Notes under the pieces: generated by a model
What the model saw: the letters and a program-made list of their open reading frames with translations, nothing else
Told to the model about the DNA's origin: nothing
The model's database searches: none
Assembly: GCF_910592395.1 (NCBI RefSeq)
Contig: NC_088309.1
Location: 436,501-500,500, forward strand
Direction of reading: 5' to 3'
Source: Lineus longissimus
Taxonomy: Eukaryota > Nemertea > Pilidiophora > Heteronemertea > Lineidae
Length of the DNA: 64,000 bases
Shown: in pieces, positions 1 to 11,563 of the stretch
How positions within the stretch are numbered: position 1 is the stretch's first letter
Layout: each line of letters opens with the position of its first letter
Translations under genes and position numbers: made by a program

Positions 1-232
1 CATAGATGGACTTAATCTAACCCAACCTGTCGATGTCACCTATCAAACCAGAGGTCATTCGTATAAGTTAAACAAACCAAGAGCCAAACTAGATATCCGA
101 AAGTACTTTTTTACCAACAGAATCATAGATCCGTGGAATAACTTGCCAGAACAAGCAGTGAATGCCAACTCGCTAAACCAATTTAAAAATATGATTGACA
201 CTCATTACAAATCCGAACTCTACAGCACAGAA
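1..232 (+). mobile_element. C-terminal fragment of a non-LTR (LINE) reverse transcriptase
   Basis: An open frame runs in from the left edge of the window (frame of base 2). It encodes the conserved tail seen after the thumb of Jockey/CR1-type reverse transcriptases, including RIIDPWNNLPEQAVNANSLN followed by QFKNMIDTHY. This matches the family pattern 'NR(V/I)VDxWNxLPxxVVxAxSxxxFKxxLD'. No catalytic motif lies inside the window, so this is only the last part of the ORF, and the element's body is to the left. The frame stays open to about 370 but has no family resemblance beyond about 232. It ends in a TA-rich microsatellite, consistent with a LINE 3' end. The clade cannot be fixed from so short a piece. 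Confidence 0.75.
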
Positions 233-342
233 CCTAGATCAATCATCAAATTTCGTACACACCCCGCCATGCCCACGCAAACAAAAGTATTGAAGAAAAA
301 ACCTGCTACATACAGGCTAAAAGCCTATTGCAGTATCGTTAT

Positions 343-369
343 GTGTGTATGTATATATATATATATATA
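343..369. repeat. TA/GTAT microsatellite
   Basis: A short run of alternating gtat and tata bases follows the LINE fragment and directly precedes the 56-bp minisatellite. It may be the simple-repeat tail of the LINE copy. Confidence 0.7.
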
Positions 370-370
370 A

Positions 371-869
371 AACCGTCATCGGATGCGCATCCGATATGCC
401 ACGAGATCCTTTACCGTCAATTCCCTGACCGTCTTCGGATGCGCATCCGATATGCCACGAGATCCTTCACCGTCAATTCCCTTACCGTCTTCGGATCCGA
501 TATGCCACGAGATCCTTCACCGTCAATTCCCTTACCGTCTTCGGATGCGCATCCGATATGCCACGAGATCCTTTACCGTCAATTACCGTCATCGGATGCG
601 CATCCGATATGCCACGAGATCCTTCACCGTCAATTCCCTTACCGTCTTCGGATGCGCATCCGATATGCCACGAGATCCTTTACCGTCAATTACCGTCATC
701 GGATGCGCATCCGATATGCCACGAGATCCTTCACCGTCAATTCCCTTACCGTCTTCGGATGCGCATCCGATATGCCACGAGATCCTTCACCGTCAATTCC
801 TATACCGTCATTGGATGCCACGAGATTTTTTGTTACCTCACCGTCAATTCCTATACCGTCATGGATGCC
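371..869. repeat. 56-bp minisatellite with a 16-bp palindrome per unit
   Basis: About nine tandem units of roughly 56 bp (some shortened) are present. Each carries tcggatgcgcatccga, a perfect 16-bp palindrome, then atgccacgagatcc and accgtcaatt. Some units lack part of the palindrome (for example near 493-500), and the last units from about 800 are degenerate. Several frames stay open through the array on the + strand only because the unit lacks stops. They encode the same peptide block over and over in different frames, so I do not call a gene. Confidence 0.9.
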
Positions 870-1781
870 ACCAGCTTTGTTCGCGTTGTAAAGGTTTCGG
901 GGATACGATCAATGCATGCGAGCACCGTCGGCGGAACCCCAAACCGCCCTCTCGATCTATCCGTAGGGACAAATCACTCTCGTGACCGCCGCTCTACGGA
1001 CTCCGGACCTCCAGACTTTAGAGACCGAGCTTTTCTTTACCTTACAATTACTGTATACTCGGTGCCTCACTTATATGTGTTGTTTTTTTCACATACATTG
1101 TTCTCGTGGTTTACGGAAAAGTAGGCCTAAAATGTTATAGTGTCTAAAAACAATATTCAGTTAATGGAATTACACTTTTTTCCATTACTGCTTGCTTGAT
1201 ATTGCCCTAACAACTTTTTCATGAATCAATTTTGAGCATTATGTTTACAACGTAGTTATTATAGCACGAAATATGAGTCTAAAATGCCAAATACTTGCAA
1301 CTATTATGTTAATCACTGAAATCTTAGTGAACTAATTGCTCGCTATAAGCTAGGTTATTGCGCCCCTAAACCAACGTACTGACAACGCTACCTCCCCGGA
1401 ACTCAAACTTTAACGTGAGTTAATTGTAATCTTACTCTCTATATACCAAAGTGATTTACCTAGGAATACAGTTGCACTTCACTGAAAACTAATGATGTGT
1501 TGATGAGTTCAATGAATCCTTCGATTCCTTTGGTTTTCTTGGCGAACTGACGTCCGACAATCAATGACCCGTTGACGTGTACCTGCATCTGCAATACGCC
1601 ATTGCCGTAGTGTGTAAACAGATCTATTTTTGGACGAAACTCAGCCCCTCACAAACTTTGGTCCATTTCGCCAATGATGACACTGCTTCTAGGCTGTACC
1701 ACAGCATTTTAAGCTGTAGCAGCGATAAGCAAGAGTCAAGACAAATATCCCCTGTCAGCTGCTGCTGGATGGTATCAGGCT
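870..1781. other. Non-coding, nothing recognised
   Basis: There is no ORF with family resemblance, no RNA gene and no repeat that I can see in this stretch between the minisatellite and the MULE element. Confidence 0.5.
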
Positions 1782-2222
1782 GTTTCGCTACATTGCCAGT
1801 TCGCTACCAGTCGTTTCGCTACATGTGGCGGTCGTTTCGCTACATGGTAGGTCGTTTCGCTACATGGGTGGAGTCGTTTCGCTACATGATGGGTACGGTC
1901 GTTTCGCTACATGGAGGACGTTTCGCTACATGGGTGGAGTCGTTTCGCTACATGGATGTAGGTAATTTCGCTACATCGTAGGTCGTTTCGCTACATGGGT
2001 GGAGTCATTATTTTTTCAAGTTTGTGCTAAACTCCGGGCTAAATATTTGTTGTGAATTTAGGGAAAAAATGCTCGAGTATACTACAATCAAGATGTACAG
2101 ACCGGGGCAGCTGGCGGTACGTACCCATAAGTCTTTGCGGTAGTCTCGCGCGTACCGGATATAACCCATCAAGCTTTTCTCCTTCAGAGAAATACTGCGT
2201 TGCGCTCAAGTGCCTTATAAGG
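1782..2222 (+). repeat. Left terminal inverted repeat of the MULE element
   Basis: This arm pairs with 2815-3132 in reverse complement. It carries about ten copies of the 16- to 22-bp gtcgtttcgctacatg motif, more than the right arm, so the subterminal array has expanded on this side. The inner section includes the run from 'attattttttcaag' to 'gtgccttataaggc'. Confidence 0.85.
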
Positions 2223-2339
2223 CTGTGAACAAAATTAACGTTCGACCAATGAGAAAGCCACATTACCCTGCATACGAGGTTGGACGCGTGATCACTAAAT
2301 GACAAGTAAAAATAGAATCAGACCACATGTTTCTATATG

Positions 2340-2543
2340 TCAGAATGCTGCCGTTTGCGCTGTAGTACGTATCCTGTCGGCGGGAAGGAATGGTAGGGCC
2401 ATTAACTTCTTTATGTAGTCGTGTGCATTTCTATCGTTCGCGTAGGCCGTTTGCAAGCCGAGTTCTTGGACTTTCCGCCAAATTGCTTGGGTCCAGTGGA
2501 ACAGACATCCTGTGATGTTGATGCCTGGAAATACTCGGCGGAA
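2340..2543 (-). pseudogene. MULE transposase fragment, C-terminal part of the core
   Basis: The reverse strand reads AFRRVFPGINITGCLFHWTQ, then AIWRKVQELGLQTAY and KKLMALPFLP. This is the MULE transposase block that follows the second catalytic acidic residue; the CxxH is visible as GCLFHW. It ends in a stop at 2340. The upstream catalytic block expected directly before it is absent here and lies instead on the opposite strand at 2670-2804. Confidence 0.8.
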
Positions 2544-2551
2544 AGCGACCG

Positions 2552-2638
2552 ACAAAGTTTAAACGTGGCATCAGCGTACCAGGTCTTTGCTTTACTCAGG
2601 AGGTGGATTTGTTCATCTGTTGCGAAGATGAAATGCCG
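2552..2638 (-). pseudogene. MULE transposase fragment, start of the catalytic core
   Basis: The reverse strand reads RHFIFATDEQIHLLSKAKTW then YADATFKL, matching the 'ATDEQLxLLxxAxTWYxDGTFKL' block with the first catalytic Asp. The frame differs from the neighbouring fragment at 2340-2543 and nothing joins them, so the coding sequence is broken. Confidence 0.75.
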
Positions 2639-2669
2639 GCGATCTCGGACATTAATGTCAGCTTTAAAA

Positions 2670-2804
2670 CAGTTGCCCCTCGCGTTTGCATTGATGTCCG
2701 GCCGAAAGAAGCGCGATTATAAAGCAATCTTGCAAAGGTTGAAGGAGATTGTCGGAGAGGTTCGCGTCGATAACATCGTTATTGACTTTGAAAGTGCCAT
2801 GTGG
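2670..2804 (+). pseudogene. MULE transposase fragment, middle of the core, inverted
   Basis: The forward strand reads QLPLAFALMSGRKKRDYKAI, then VDNIVIDFESAMW. This is the 'PLxFALMSGRxxxDYxxV...DFExAMW' block with the second catalytic Asp. In intact MULE transposases it sits between the two fragments that here lie on the reverse strand. A 12-bp inverted match (ctttccgccgag) at 2811-2822 and 2534-2545 marks the probable junctions. Confidence 0.75.
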
Positions 2805-2814
2805 GGGGGGCTTT

Positions 2815-3132
2815 CCGCCGAGCCTTATAAGGCACTTGAGCGCAACGCAGTATTTCTCTGAAGGAGAAAAGCTTGATGGGTTATATCCGGTACGCGCGAG
2901 ACTACCGCAAAGACTTATGGGTACGTACCGCCAGCTGCCCCGGTCTGTACATCTTGATTGTTGTATACTCGAGCATTTTTTCCCTAAATTCACAACAAAT
3001 ATTTAGCCCGGAGTTTAGCACAAACTTGAAAAAATAATGACTCCACCCATGTAGCGAAACGACCTACCATGTAGCGAAACGACCGCCACATGTAGCGAAA
3101 CGACTGGTAGCGAACTGGCAATGTAGCGAAAC
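2815..3132 (-). repeat. Right terminal inverted repeat of the MULE element
   Basis: Reverse complement of the left arm. It begins at gccttataaggcacttg and ends with catgtagcgaaac motifs, of which it has four or five copies against about ten on the left. Confidence 0.85.
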
Positions 3133-3599
3133 GACAGTAAACCAACCCTGCTGGATCCCCCCATCATCAGATTCACAGGCCTCCTATTACCCGGGCCTAG
3201 TATTATACTGCATTTTTAATATTGCAGTTTGAGCTGGGGGCCTCTTCATAGGACGGGGAGCCCCTGCCCAACTGAACCAGTTGAAGGAGTGCGATATGAG
3301 CGTCTCCAAAACTTGTTTTTGACATAGGCCTAGATGTAGTAGGCTCTGCAGATTCAGGCCGACTAATGGAAGCACATATTGAATAGGTGTTCAGCCCCCT
3401 CCCATGACCACTGCAAGCTTTCTGACATTTTTGGTGTCGCAACATGGTAAACTTCATGTTCTTGGATGATCATTATTTTTCCCAAAATGGGGTGTTGGGA
3501 TGCCCCCCCCTCCTCCCTGGGTCTGTGCTTGAGCTCAAACTTGATTTCATGTCCTGTGTAATGTCAATTACATTGGTTCTCTGTTGGATTTCCAGAGGC
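3133..3599. promoter_or_regulatory. Upstream region of TERT
   Basis: The stretch between the MULE element and the TERT start codon contains no repeat or gene that I recognise. The sequence ttggatttccag at 3583-3594, immediately before the ATG, looks like a splice acceptor, so the TERT 5' UTR may contain an intron, with the real promoter further upstream. Confidence 0.35.
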
Positions 3600-6500
3600 A
3601 TGGACAAGTTCTATGAAAGAGTGTTTACTCTGAACGAGTTCCTTGATGTCCATGATGCGGGTGAACGATGCCGGTCCCCACCCATTCAGCCAGATGATAC
3701 AGAAGGGTAGCGTTCACAGCTCTGTTGTCTTTCATTACAATTCATTTGAATTGATTTAAGTCTTATTTATGTGGGTAATCTCAACCGCCCAAAATATATC
3801 ATTTCCCCATGCGGCTGGTTCATCTAGAAGCACAACCTGTACCCTATTGCATGGTAAGCCAGCAGTCTTTATTCCAGGCTCCTGTGCACTTGGCTGAAGA
3901 TTGGAGTCACACATCTCTCATTTACAGATACAAGGAGTTCCTTCAAACCACGGTGATAGGGATTGCAGTTGGAGATGTTGAGTACAACTGGGATCTTCAC
4001 AATGAAGAGCAAACAGATTTGGTGGCGTATATGAGTCGGTTGTTTATGGCTGTTGAGGTAAGGGTTAAACTGGATCAAGCACGTCGGCTAACTTGTATAG
4101 CTAATTTAGCTGTGGAACAAGAAGATGGGGCGTTTGTGTGTGTGGGTGTTGGGATTCCCTTTCCGTACATGTAGGACTATGAAGGATCAGGTGGGGTCCA
4201 GTTATATCAGTGTCTGTTCTCTGACTGGGGTTTCATTCAGGGAAGATGCCTGGTTTATTTCAGGACGGATGATAAAAGAAAACTGGGAGAAAACTTGTTT
4301 TCTTTAATGTGCTATCGACCACTTTCAGGATGTCTTTCGGCAGGAGGGGAAGGAGAACATGCTGACTCGCGGTGTACGTCATGTAAGTCTAGTTTGGGCA
4401 AGGTGGTGAAAATGTTTACAAATTGTCTTCAAGGGATGTGACCTGTCAGGCTTGTATTTCATCTTAAGATGTGACCTGATGTAGATTTGGTATGGCTCAC
4501 TCAGTATCAATAGATCAATGTTACCTTCAAGTGATGATGATAGTAAGGATGCTCATTAGGTTGCAATACGACATGGAGGTGCTTTTCAAGATAGGTCATA
4601 AGGTAGTCGGCTGCAGGTCGTGGAAAGTTTGCGATTGTCAGTATGTTCACTGCGATGACTAGGCAAGGTAAATTTCCCTAAAACACTGTGCAATGATAAG
4701 GAGTATGCAAACTGATTTCATATTTTAGACAATCTTTCAGGTGAGTATGGGAAACGTGATGAACAAAAAACCGTCAATATTGACACCAAAAGACCCAAGA
4801 CATGCTGACGCTCCTTCGCTCGAATTTGACGCTGTCAACAGTGGGATCGAGGAACTGAAAGGGAAATACTGGAGAATACTTTATGAAAGGTAACAAACGA
4901 TCACATTTCTGTGCCATTCTTACTCCTCTACCTATTCTTCTGTAACTTAGTAATTGATGCGACATAGGGCTGCAAACCATCTAATGCCTCAGAGGCTCTG
5001 ACTCTGTTGCCTGTCTTTGGCAGCTGCTGTTGATTCAGAGAGTTGTTTGTCTTTGCAGGATTGGCAGCCTGCTTATTCATGCCATCAAACACACGAGCAT
5101 CTTTGTGTCTGTAGAAGAGGAGAACCTCATCCAGATCACTGGTAAGATTCAAACGTCACACTCTCCTTGGTTTCTCTCAAACGGTTGTCAACAAGCATCC
5201 ACAGAGACACCCGGACATATCATGCTGCCTTCATCTTCATCATTTTGGTGTTCCACTTCATATTTGGTGAGATCAACTTGTCTCATTTAGGAACCTCCTC
5301 CTTTATATACCCTGTGCCAAGCTTTCCTCTCTATCTGCAGGGAAGCCACTGGATATACTTACGATCGAAAAGAAGCGACATCTGAAGGAGTTGAGAAGTG
5401 GATATCGGTGAGTTCCAATATCTAATTGATATCATTCGATCAGCGTGTCCAACTTTTTGGTAATCGTTGTGTGAGCGGTTGCTCTCTCTCTATGGTTTTC
5501 TAGTCTTGGCTTCATTCACCAAAGATGAGAAAGTGCCGATATCATACATATTGTTGGAATGATTTGGTTCAAATCTGCACCTTTATCTGCACTTCCAGGT
5601 ACCAGTTAGTGGTGAAACCGACCCACATCTATGGCACAGACCTGCGAGAAGCCTTTCCCAATGCCTTTATACGGAAGGCTCCAGATCCTGAGACAGTCCA
5701 CAAAATGTTGATGAGGGTTTTAATGATGCGTGTTCAGGATCATAAGCCCTTCAATGAAGGTAGAGTATATATGTCTTGCATTGAAATGATTTGATTTACG
5801 TGCACTGTGTGTCTTCTTATTTTCAGCTTTGTAAGGTCCAAAGTGGACTAAACCATGAATCTGTTACAAATTTTAGTCCTCCAGCTAATCAATACAGCCC
5901 CACCTGTGCATTTCTCTCGATACAAGTTGACATTGTGTACCCGGAGCAGAGATGTTGATGATTCCGGTTGCAGGGGACAACAGTGGATTAAGTTCAGAGA
6001 CTGGCCTATTCCTTGCATTATTGAGATGATAGATGCTTCTCCAGACATAACTCTCAATGACTTGGCACCTGTTGTAACTTATACCTGTGGTGGCTTTATT
6101 TCCAGCCAAGCTTGAGGTGTCGGGCCATGACCAGCTGGTGGCCTGTCTCATTCTCCTACTCAAGAAACACAGGAAAATGTAAGTTGGAGCAGTAGTCTGG
6201 TCATACCATTGATGCATTGGACATTGAATGGCCTGAGATTTCCAGATACTTGTCCCTTTTGGCAGGAAATTTGGTGCTATGTAGCTCAGTCACACACTCA
6301 TAAAGAGCCCTTAGTGTCGCTTGACTTTGGTGAAGGGGCCAAGTACATCAACACCAACTCCAATGAGGAAATTCTTCAACAGTGAATAGTCAGATGATTC
6401 TTACAAGAGGGAGTATGATACGATTGGTTCTACCATCCTTGTGGCCACCACTTAACAAGCTTTGGTATCTGCATTTCAGGGAGAAGAAATTTAAATTCCT

Positions 6501-9500
6501 TGTCCGATCACGATTTCCGATGCCAGATCTGGCCAAGGCAGGCCCTGAGGCCCTGGTTCAGTCCTTCCACAGAGAAGACAAGGTACGCCATATAATCTAA
6601 ATCTGTGTCTATTTGTTCAATGATATCATGTTTAGCAGGCATTATGTTGGCCTGATGGTGTCATCCCTAGTCTCTCTTCCTTTCTGCTTCCAGATCCACT
6701 CCTTCGTCACACGTTGTCTCCATGGTGTACTACCAACAGAACTATTGGGTTCCTCACAAAACCTGAGCAGCTTTCTCAGAAGTATCCTTTTAAGACCTAA
6801 GATGAATTGTCATCATAATGGAAAACCATTCATGTGTTCACTGCATTTATCAACCATGAGTTGAAGTAGAAATAACCTTACTCAGCAACTAATTGATGTT
6901 AAATGTGAAGCTAATCAGCGACTTATGATGAATCCCTGCAGATAGGGCAGAGATTGGTGTGTACCAAGGCCATGCCAACTTTGACGGTCAGGTGACTGGT
7001 AACATTGTCTTCAACATTCTTTAACCTATCTGCAGATCTGAAAAAAATGCTGAACAGGAAGAAGTATGAGCAGTTCACTTTGGGAGAACTTCTCAAGGAC
7101 ATCAAGGTAGGTCGCACAACATTAATCAGCACTTTGTCACATTTGGGCCGCTGTTATAATGCCGGTATGTCAACGATTCGATCCCAGCTGATTAGATTCT
7201 GCGCTAAGATCAAAACAACCTGTTGTAACCTCGTTGACCACCAGTCTCAATCAGTCACGGTCTGTTTTCTAGGTATCTAAGATGTATTGGATGAGACAGT
7301 ATGAGAGTGAGGTGGAGAAGACTGCGATGGTTGCCAAGGTGTTGCGATGGCTGCTGGCTTATTGTATGGCTCTTATTGAGGTAAACATGTAGTGTACTCT
7401 TTGCCTACCTAGTTGTGTCTAGATTAATGTTATGAAAGCTGAACTAGCCAAATGATTGTTCTTGAAAAGTTGTCAGCTGGTTCCATAGTTTGCTTGAAGT
7501 GACTTCTAGATAGATATTCAGTTCAACTCTATTGGCATGTAAAGTGTTAATGAAAAGACATTTTTACTTGGCGTCAATTATATGTGAATCTTCATATTTT
7601 AGGGTTATTTCTATGTGACGGACACATCAGTGCGAAGTATCCCTGGTGTGTATGTCTACTACAGGAAGCCAGTGTGGGCGATCTTGATCAAAATGGGAGT
7701 TAAAGATTGTATCGAACGTGGTCTCATCGCGCCTGTTTCAAAGGACTCGACCCAGCGACAGTTGCTAAGGACGTCATGTGTCCGATTTGTCCCAAAGCAA
7801 AATACCGTTCGTCCAATCCAGATGATGGGACAGAAGATCAATAAGGTGTCTGTCAACATGCAGCTAATCCCTGTGAAGGATGCCATTGGTTGGGTGCTGG
7901 TAGGTAGGAGTCTTGTTGTGTAATGGTTGACAGGCATCTGACTGACAGTTCTCAAGTTGTGGGTCGACCCTTTGTCCCGTAACTACCCTAGCTCTAGCTA
8001 AGTGCAGTGTTGTATGGTCAGTTCAGAGATTTCATCAGAGCTCAGATCTGTTGGCTAACTATTATACTGACTATTGTGGTTAAGCACATTGAAATAAACT
8101 CACACATGCATCTATGTAGAATGTGTACCTGAGAACATGCAAGAGACATCACAGACAGAACTACAGGACTTGTTTATTGAGAGTTTAGCTTTCATTCCCT
8201 TGTTTTCTTCCTCTTCAGTCCAAAGAAGCGGCGACTATCCCTCATCAGACATTCGCCACGTATGCTGACAAGATCGCATCAATGGAACAAAGACCGAGGT
8301 TGTACTACATCAATCTTGATATCAAGAACTGTTTTGATAATCTGAATGCAGGGGAACTTTACAGGACTGTCATCAACAAATTGAAGGTATGTTTCGACAA
8401 GATTCAAAACTTCAAGATTGAGTCTGCCATCATCGAAGGACCATGAATGAAATACTGTCATCTGGAGAGGTGGCAGATTCATTTTACTGATTCCTTCAAC
8501 TGAACATTCAATGCCATATCGGTCAATTGTTTCAACAATATTGATCCTCTTTTCAGGATGTTCCAAGTGAGACCTTGTACACGAGGAAGGTGGTAATAAC
8601 GCGGCCACATCGCGGTACCTCCAATATCCTTAGGAAGATGAGTGCAGAGGGCGAGTTCCATGGCATCAAGGGATACGTTGCTTCCTTGGCAAAACATCAT
8701 CAGTTTAGAAAGGTTGTCTTTGTTGATAAGGTGGGTAGCTTGTTTCAAATCAGTCAAACTGTTGAATGCTGAGTTCACTTAACCTTGTTATGTTACCAGC
8801 CATAACAGTTGGATCTAAGGACCACCACTCTACAGTGTCTACTGTCCTGCATTGAGGCACGCCTAAAGCTGTGGTTAAACAATTGACAGAGAGTCAAGAT
8901 GCAGTTTCCTGTTGCATTTCCTTTCAGATGTTGAACCAACCAAGGAAAACTAAAGATATCTGTCGTCTGCTCGATAGCCATCTCAACAGTAACCAAATAA
9001 AGGTAAGAGGCTGTCCATATTCTCTCTGTATAACCTCGGACTCCCTTGTAACTGCTTTAAACACTATCTTCTCTCACTGTCTATCTGTTGTGATGGAAAC
9101 CGCCGAGACTATACCCCTACCAAGGAGTTCAGCCAAATCAGCCAGTGTTTTTGTGAAGGCACTCCGAGCAAGCACAAACAAACCACTCTCATAAACGACT
9201 CGATATGTTTCAGTTCCATCCCAATGGCCAGGTGTACATGCAGACGCAGGGTGTGAGCCAAGGATCAGTGGCAGCAGGTAATCTGTGTGAGCTAGCGTTC
9301 AGGAAGCTGGAGGAAGAGTTTCAGTTCAACGAGTCTGAGTTCTACCAGCGACACGTGGACGATGTGCTCTTCATCAGCCCAGAGCGCAGGAGGATCAGGA
9401 GACTGTTCAGACTCTTCCATTGCAGGACAACAGGTCAAGGGCCTTGTAACGTTAGTGTCAATCTTGGAAAGAGTTTGACGAATTGTCCAGGAATTCCAGT

Positions 9501-11563
9501 GAGGTATATTGACAATGGTAAGCACTTACTTCCTCTTGGAAGTACTTTTCCACCTGATTTCATCACAAACTGTCGGCAATTCTTTGGCTGATTATGTACT
9601 TTGTAGTCTCCTTGCTGGCTGTTTCATGTCCTGGTTTGTTTAATCCTTTCAGATACTGTGACCTCTGTTGGCATTGTGTTTGACCTTGAAACCTTGACCG
9701 TGCAACCTCAAGATATATGTGGTGGAGTGTGTAAGTCTGTAACCAAGAGGAATGTGATAAGTTAGCGATATGAATTCCAAGTGTACCCCAATGGTATTGA
9801 ACAAAGGATGAGACTATGATTGGTGTTGAATCCACAACTCCTTGATGGTTTGTCAGATCTTCAATCCATCCAACTCCCAACCTTCAGTCATCTAAACCAC
9901 TAACTGAGTGACCATCATCCAAAATGCTTAAAAGGTTTGGCTCCTTGACATTTCCTGCCCACTGAATGAACCTGATCCAAATGCATGCAAGTTTTGGCTT
10001 TGAACTCCTTCCTGTTTCCTTGCAGCAGTAGATAGGTATACCATCTGCAGTCGACAGAGGCCTGGCCAGGTCATCAGGTCAAAGCTCATCAAGTTAGTAT
10101 TCGATGGGTGCGTTCAACCATCAAGTCTCCAGGTGGTTTCACATTGGGAGCTTTCGTACCTTGTCTTGCACACTTCATTACAGAGAAACTTGGTTAGGTT
10201 TTCCTCATAAAACTGTATCAGTCTGCTATCTTTGGTCAGGTTGTTCACAGGCGAGAGGTCTATTCAGTGTATTTCTTCCTGTACATATTCCCTGCATTAT
10301 TTGGATGTGCATTGGATGTCATGGGGCCTGCACATACATGTAGATTGTATGTCCAAATGATATAAGAAATATGTAGAGAAACAAACACATGGAATGGTCA
10401 TCCCACACAAGAGCCTGTGCTGAGTGTATGATTCTAACCAGTTGATCAGGGCTGAATGCATGTAAGAGCTGTGAGGGTGTTAATGAATGGTCTCTTGTTT
10501 CCAGCATCATGTCAAACAAAGTGAAGGCTGTTTTCTACCAGTTGCCTTTCAACACAGAGGCGATGATAATCAGGAAGGCACATGCCACCTTCACCTGTCT
10601 TGTCATACTGTGGAAAGGATTCAGTAGAAAACTTGGATTCAATTTCGACCAGAATATCAAGCAATCAGTAGGTAAGGAGATTGAAATAACTGATTCAACT
10701 CATTTTATTACAACCATGTTAGGATATCAAAGACTGACAGGTCTTTCTTGTTGCAGGTCTCTTCCGGTCTCTTTACCGTATCTTCTTTACTTACGCTACC
10801 CTCCGACTGAGAAAGGTATAGTAGGCCAGATGTCCATGCCACATTTCTTTCCCGCTGACTTGTTTCTTGACGATCAGATCAAGACACATTCTAGTTCTTA
10901 TCTTTGTCATTTTTCAGTTGAGTAAAGGAGACTTTCCCCTCACAAAAGACCAAGTTGGATGGTAAGTTTACCATAGTTTCTCTATGTTGTCAGTTTCTTG
11001 ATATATTTGCTTACAATGAATCTTAGAAGTCAGCTGAAGCCTTTCCTCTTTACAGGCTATGGGCAGATGTAGTCCGGGAGAGTCTGAAAACATCTTGGAA
11101 AACCTGTCCTAAATTCTACGGGCTGGTCAGGAGCGAAAGCCGAAGTATTGGGAAGAGAGTGGTACGTTTAGTAAAATGTCTGCTGAATTTGCCAAGCTTG
11201 ATGATGTGGTTTGTACGCATGATATGCTGACAGGATGTGTTTCCAAAGGTTATAAGGCTCTGCTGCTGGAGTGAGTCAACACGGTTGGTTAAAGAAAACA
11301 TGGATGGGTAACATGAAAGAGTGGACCAGCCTCGCAACACCTCGTCCAGGAGGCTGGCGACTGCTCCACTTGGGCAAGTATCACTGCTGCTGGCTGCCAT
11401 GGTGCCCACCATCAGTCGTGGGTCATATTAGTACTAACAGTAGTAGTAGTGGATATGCTGTTCTTTTTCCAAAAAAACACAGAATATAAAGTCTTTGCTT
11501 TTGTGTTTTCAGGGTATTGTGGATGTGAGGAAGTTTCAGGATATACTGGACAAAAGGAGTTAA
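3600..11563 (+). CDS. TERT: Telomerase reverse transcriptase, 25 exons, 951 aa
   Basis: Catalytic subunit of telomerase, which copies the telomerase RNA template onto chromosome ends in the nucleus. Exons: 3600-3706, 3928-4057, 4329-4382, 4741-4889, 5059-5141, 5341-5407, 5599-5759, 6106-6178, 6480-6582, 6694-6781, 7036-7106, 7273-7380, 7603-7899, 8219-8386, 8557-8730, 8928-9002, 9214-9517, 9653-9730, 10026-10092, 10505-10671, 10757-10815, 10918-10961, 11056-11161, 11330-11401, 11513-11563. Domains: TEN about 1-175, a very short linker, RNA-binding domain with CP and QFP about 210-400, T motif ending GYFYVTD (399-405), RT motif 1 VRFVPK, motif 2 TVRPIQMM, motif A LYYINLDIKNCF (D531), motif B QGVSQGS, motif C RHVDDVLF (D685, D686), motif D VNLGKS, motif E SVGIVFDL, then the thumb ending KFQDILD. 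All three catalytic Asp are present. It is shorter than human TERT (1132 aa), mostly in the linker. The exon at 11330 has a poor polypyrimidine tract and its donor is weak, so that junction is the least certain. Confidence 0.95.

Larger units (their letters stand above)
1782..3132. mobile_element. Mutator-like (MULE) DNA element, rearranged and non-autonomous
   Basis: The two ends are inverted copies of each other (1782-2222 and 2815-3132). The outermost parts are arrays of the motif gtcgtttcgctacatg on the left and its complement on the right. The inner parts (about 240 bp) are nearly identical; I saw a single mismatch near 2084/2964. Between them lie three pieces of a MULE-type transposase in an order and orientation that cannot form one protein (separate entries). 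No clear 9-bp target duplication flanks the element. The long inverted arms and scrambled core suggest a fold-back derivative of a once autonomous element, incapable of coding for its own transposase. Confidence 0.85.

Noticed and set aside
371-869. CRISPR-like array
   Set aside because: Units are contiguous, there are no unique spacers between repeats, and the DNA is animal. The same applies to the arrays at 13.5, 16.5, 26.1 and 39 kb.
328-1124. Long overlapping forward open frames (about 190-200 codons)
   Set aside because: They run through the 56-bp minisatellite in three frames and encode the same block repeatedly; there is no family resemblance.
1577-1981. Forward open frame of 134 codons
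   Set aside because: Its second half is the subterminal repeat of the MULE element, and the start has no resemblance to any protein.
5826-6105. Additional TERT exon after 5759, suggested by an 86-codon open frame
   Set aside because: The acceptor at 5826 leads at once to an in-frame stop, while joining 5759 directly to 6106 keeps frame and aligns with the CP region of other TERTs.
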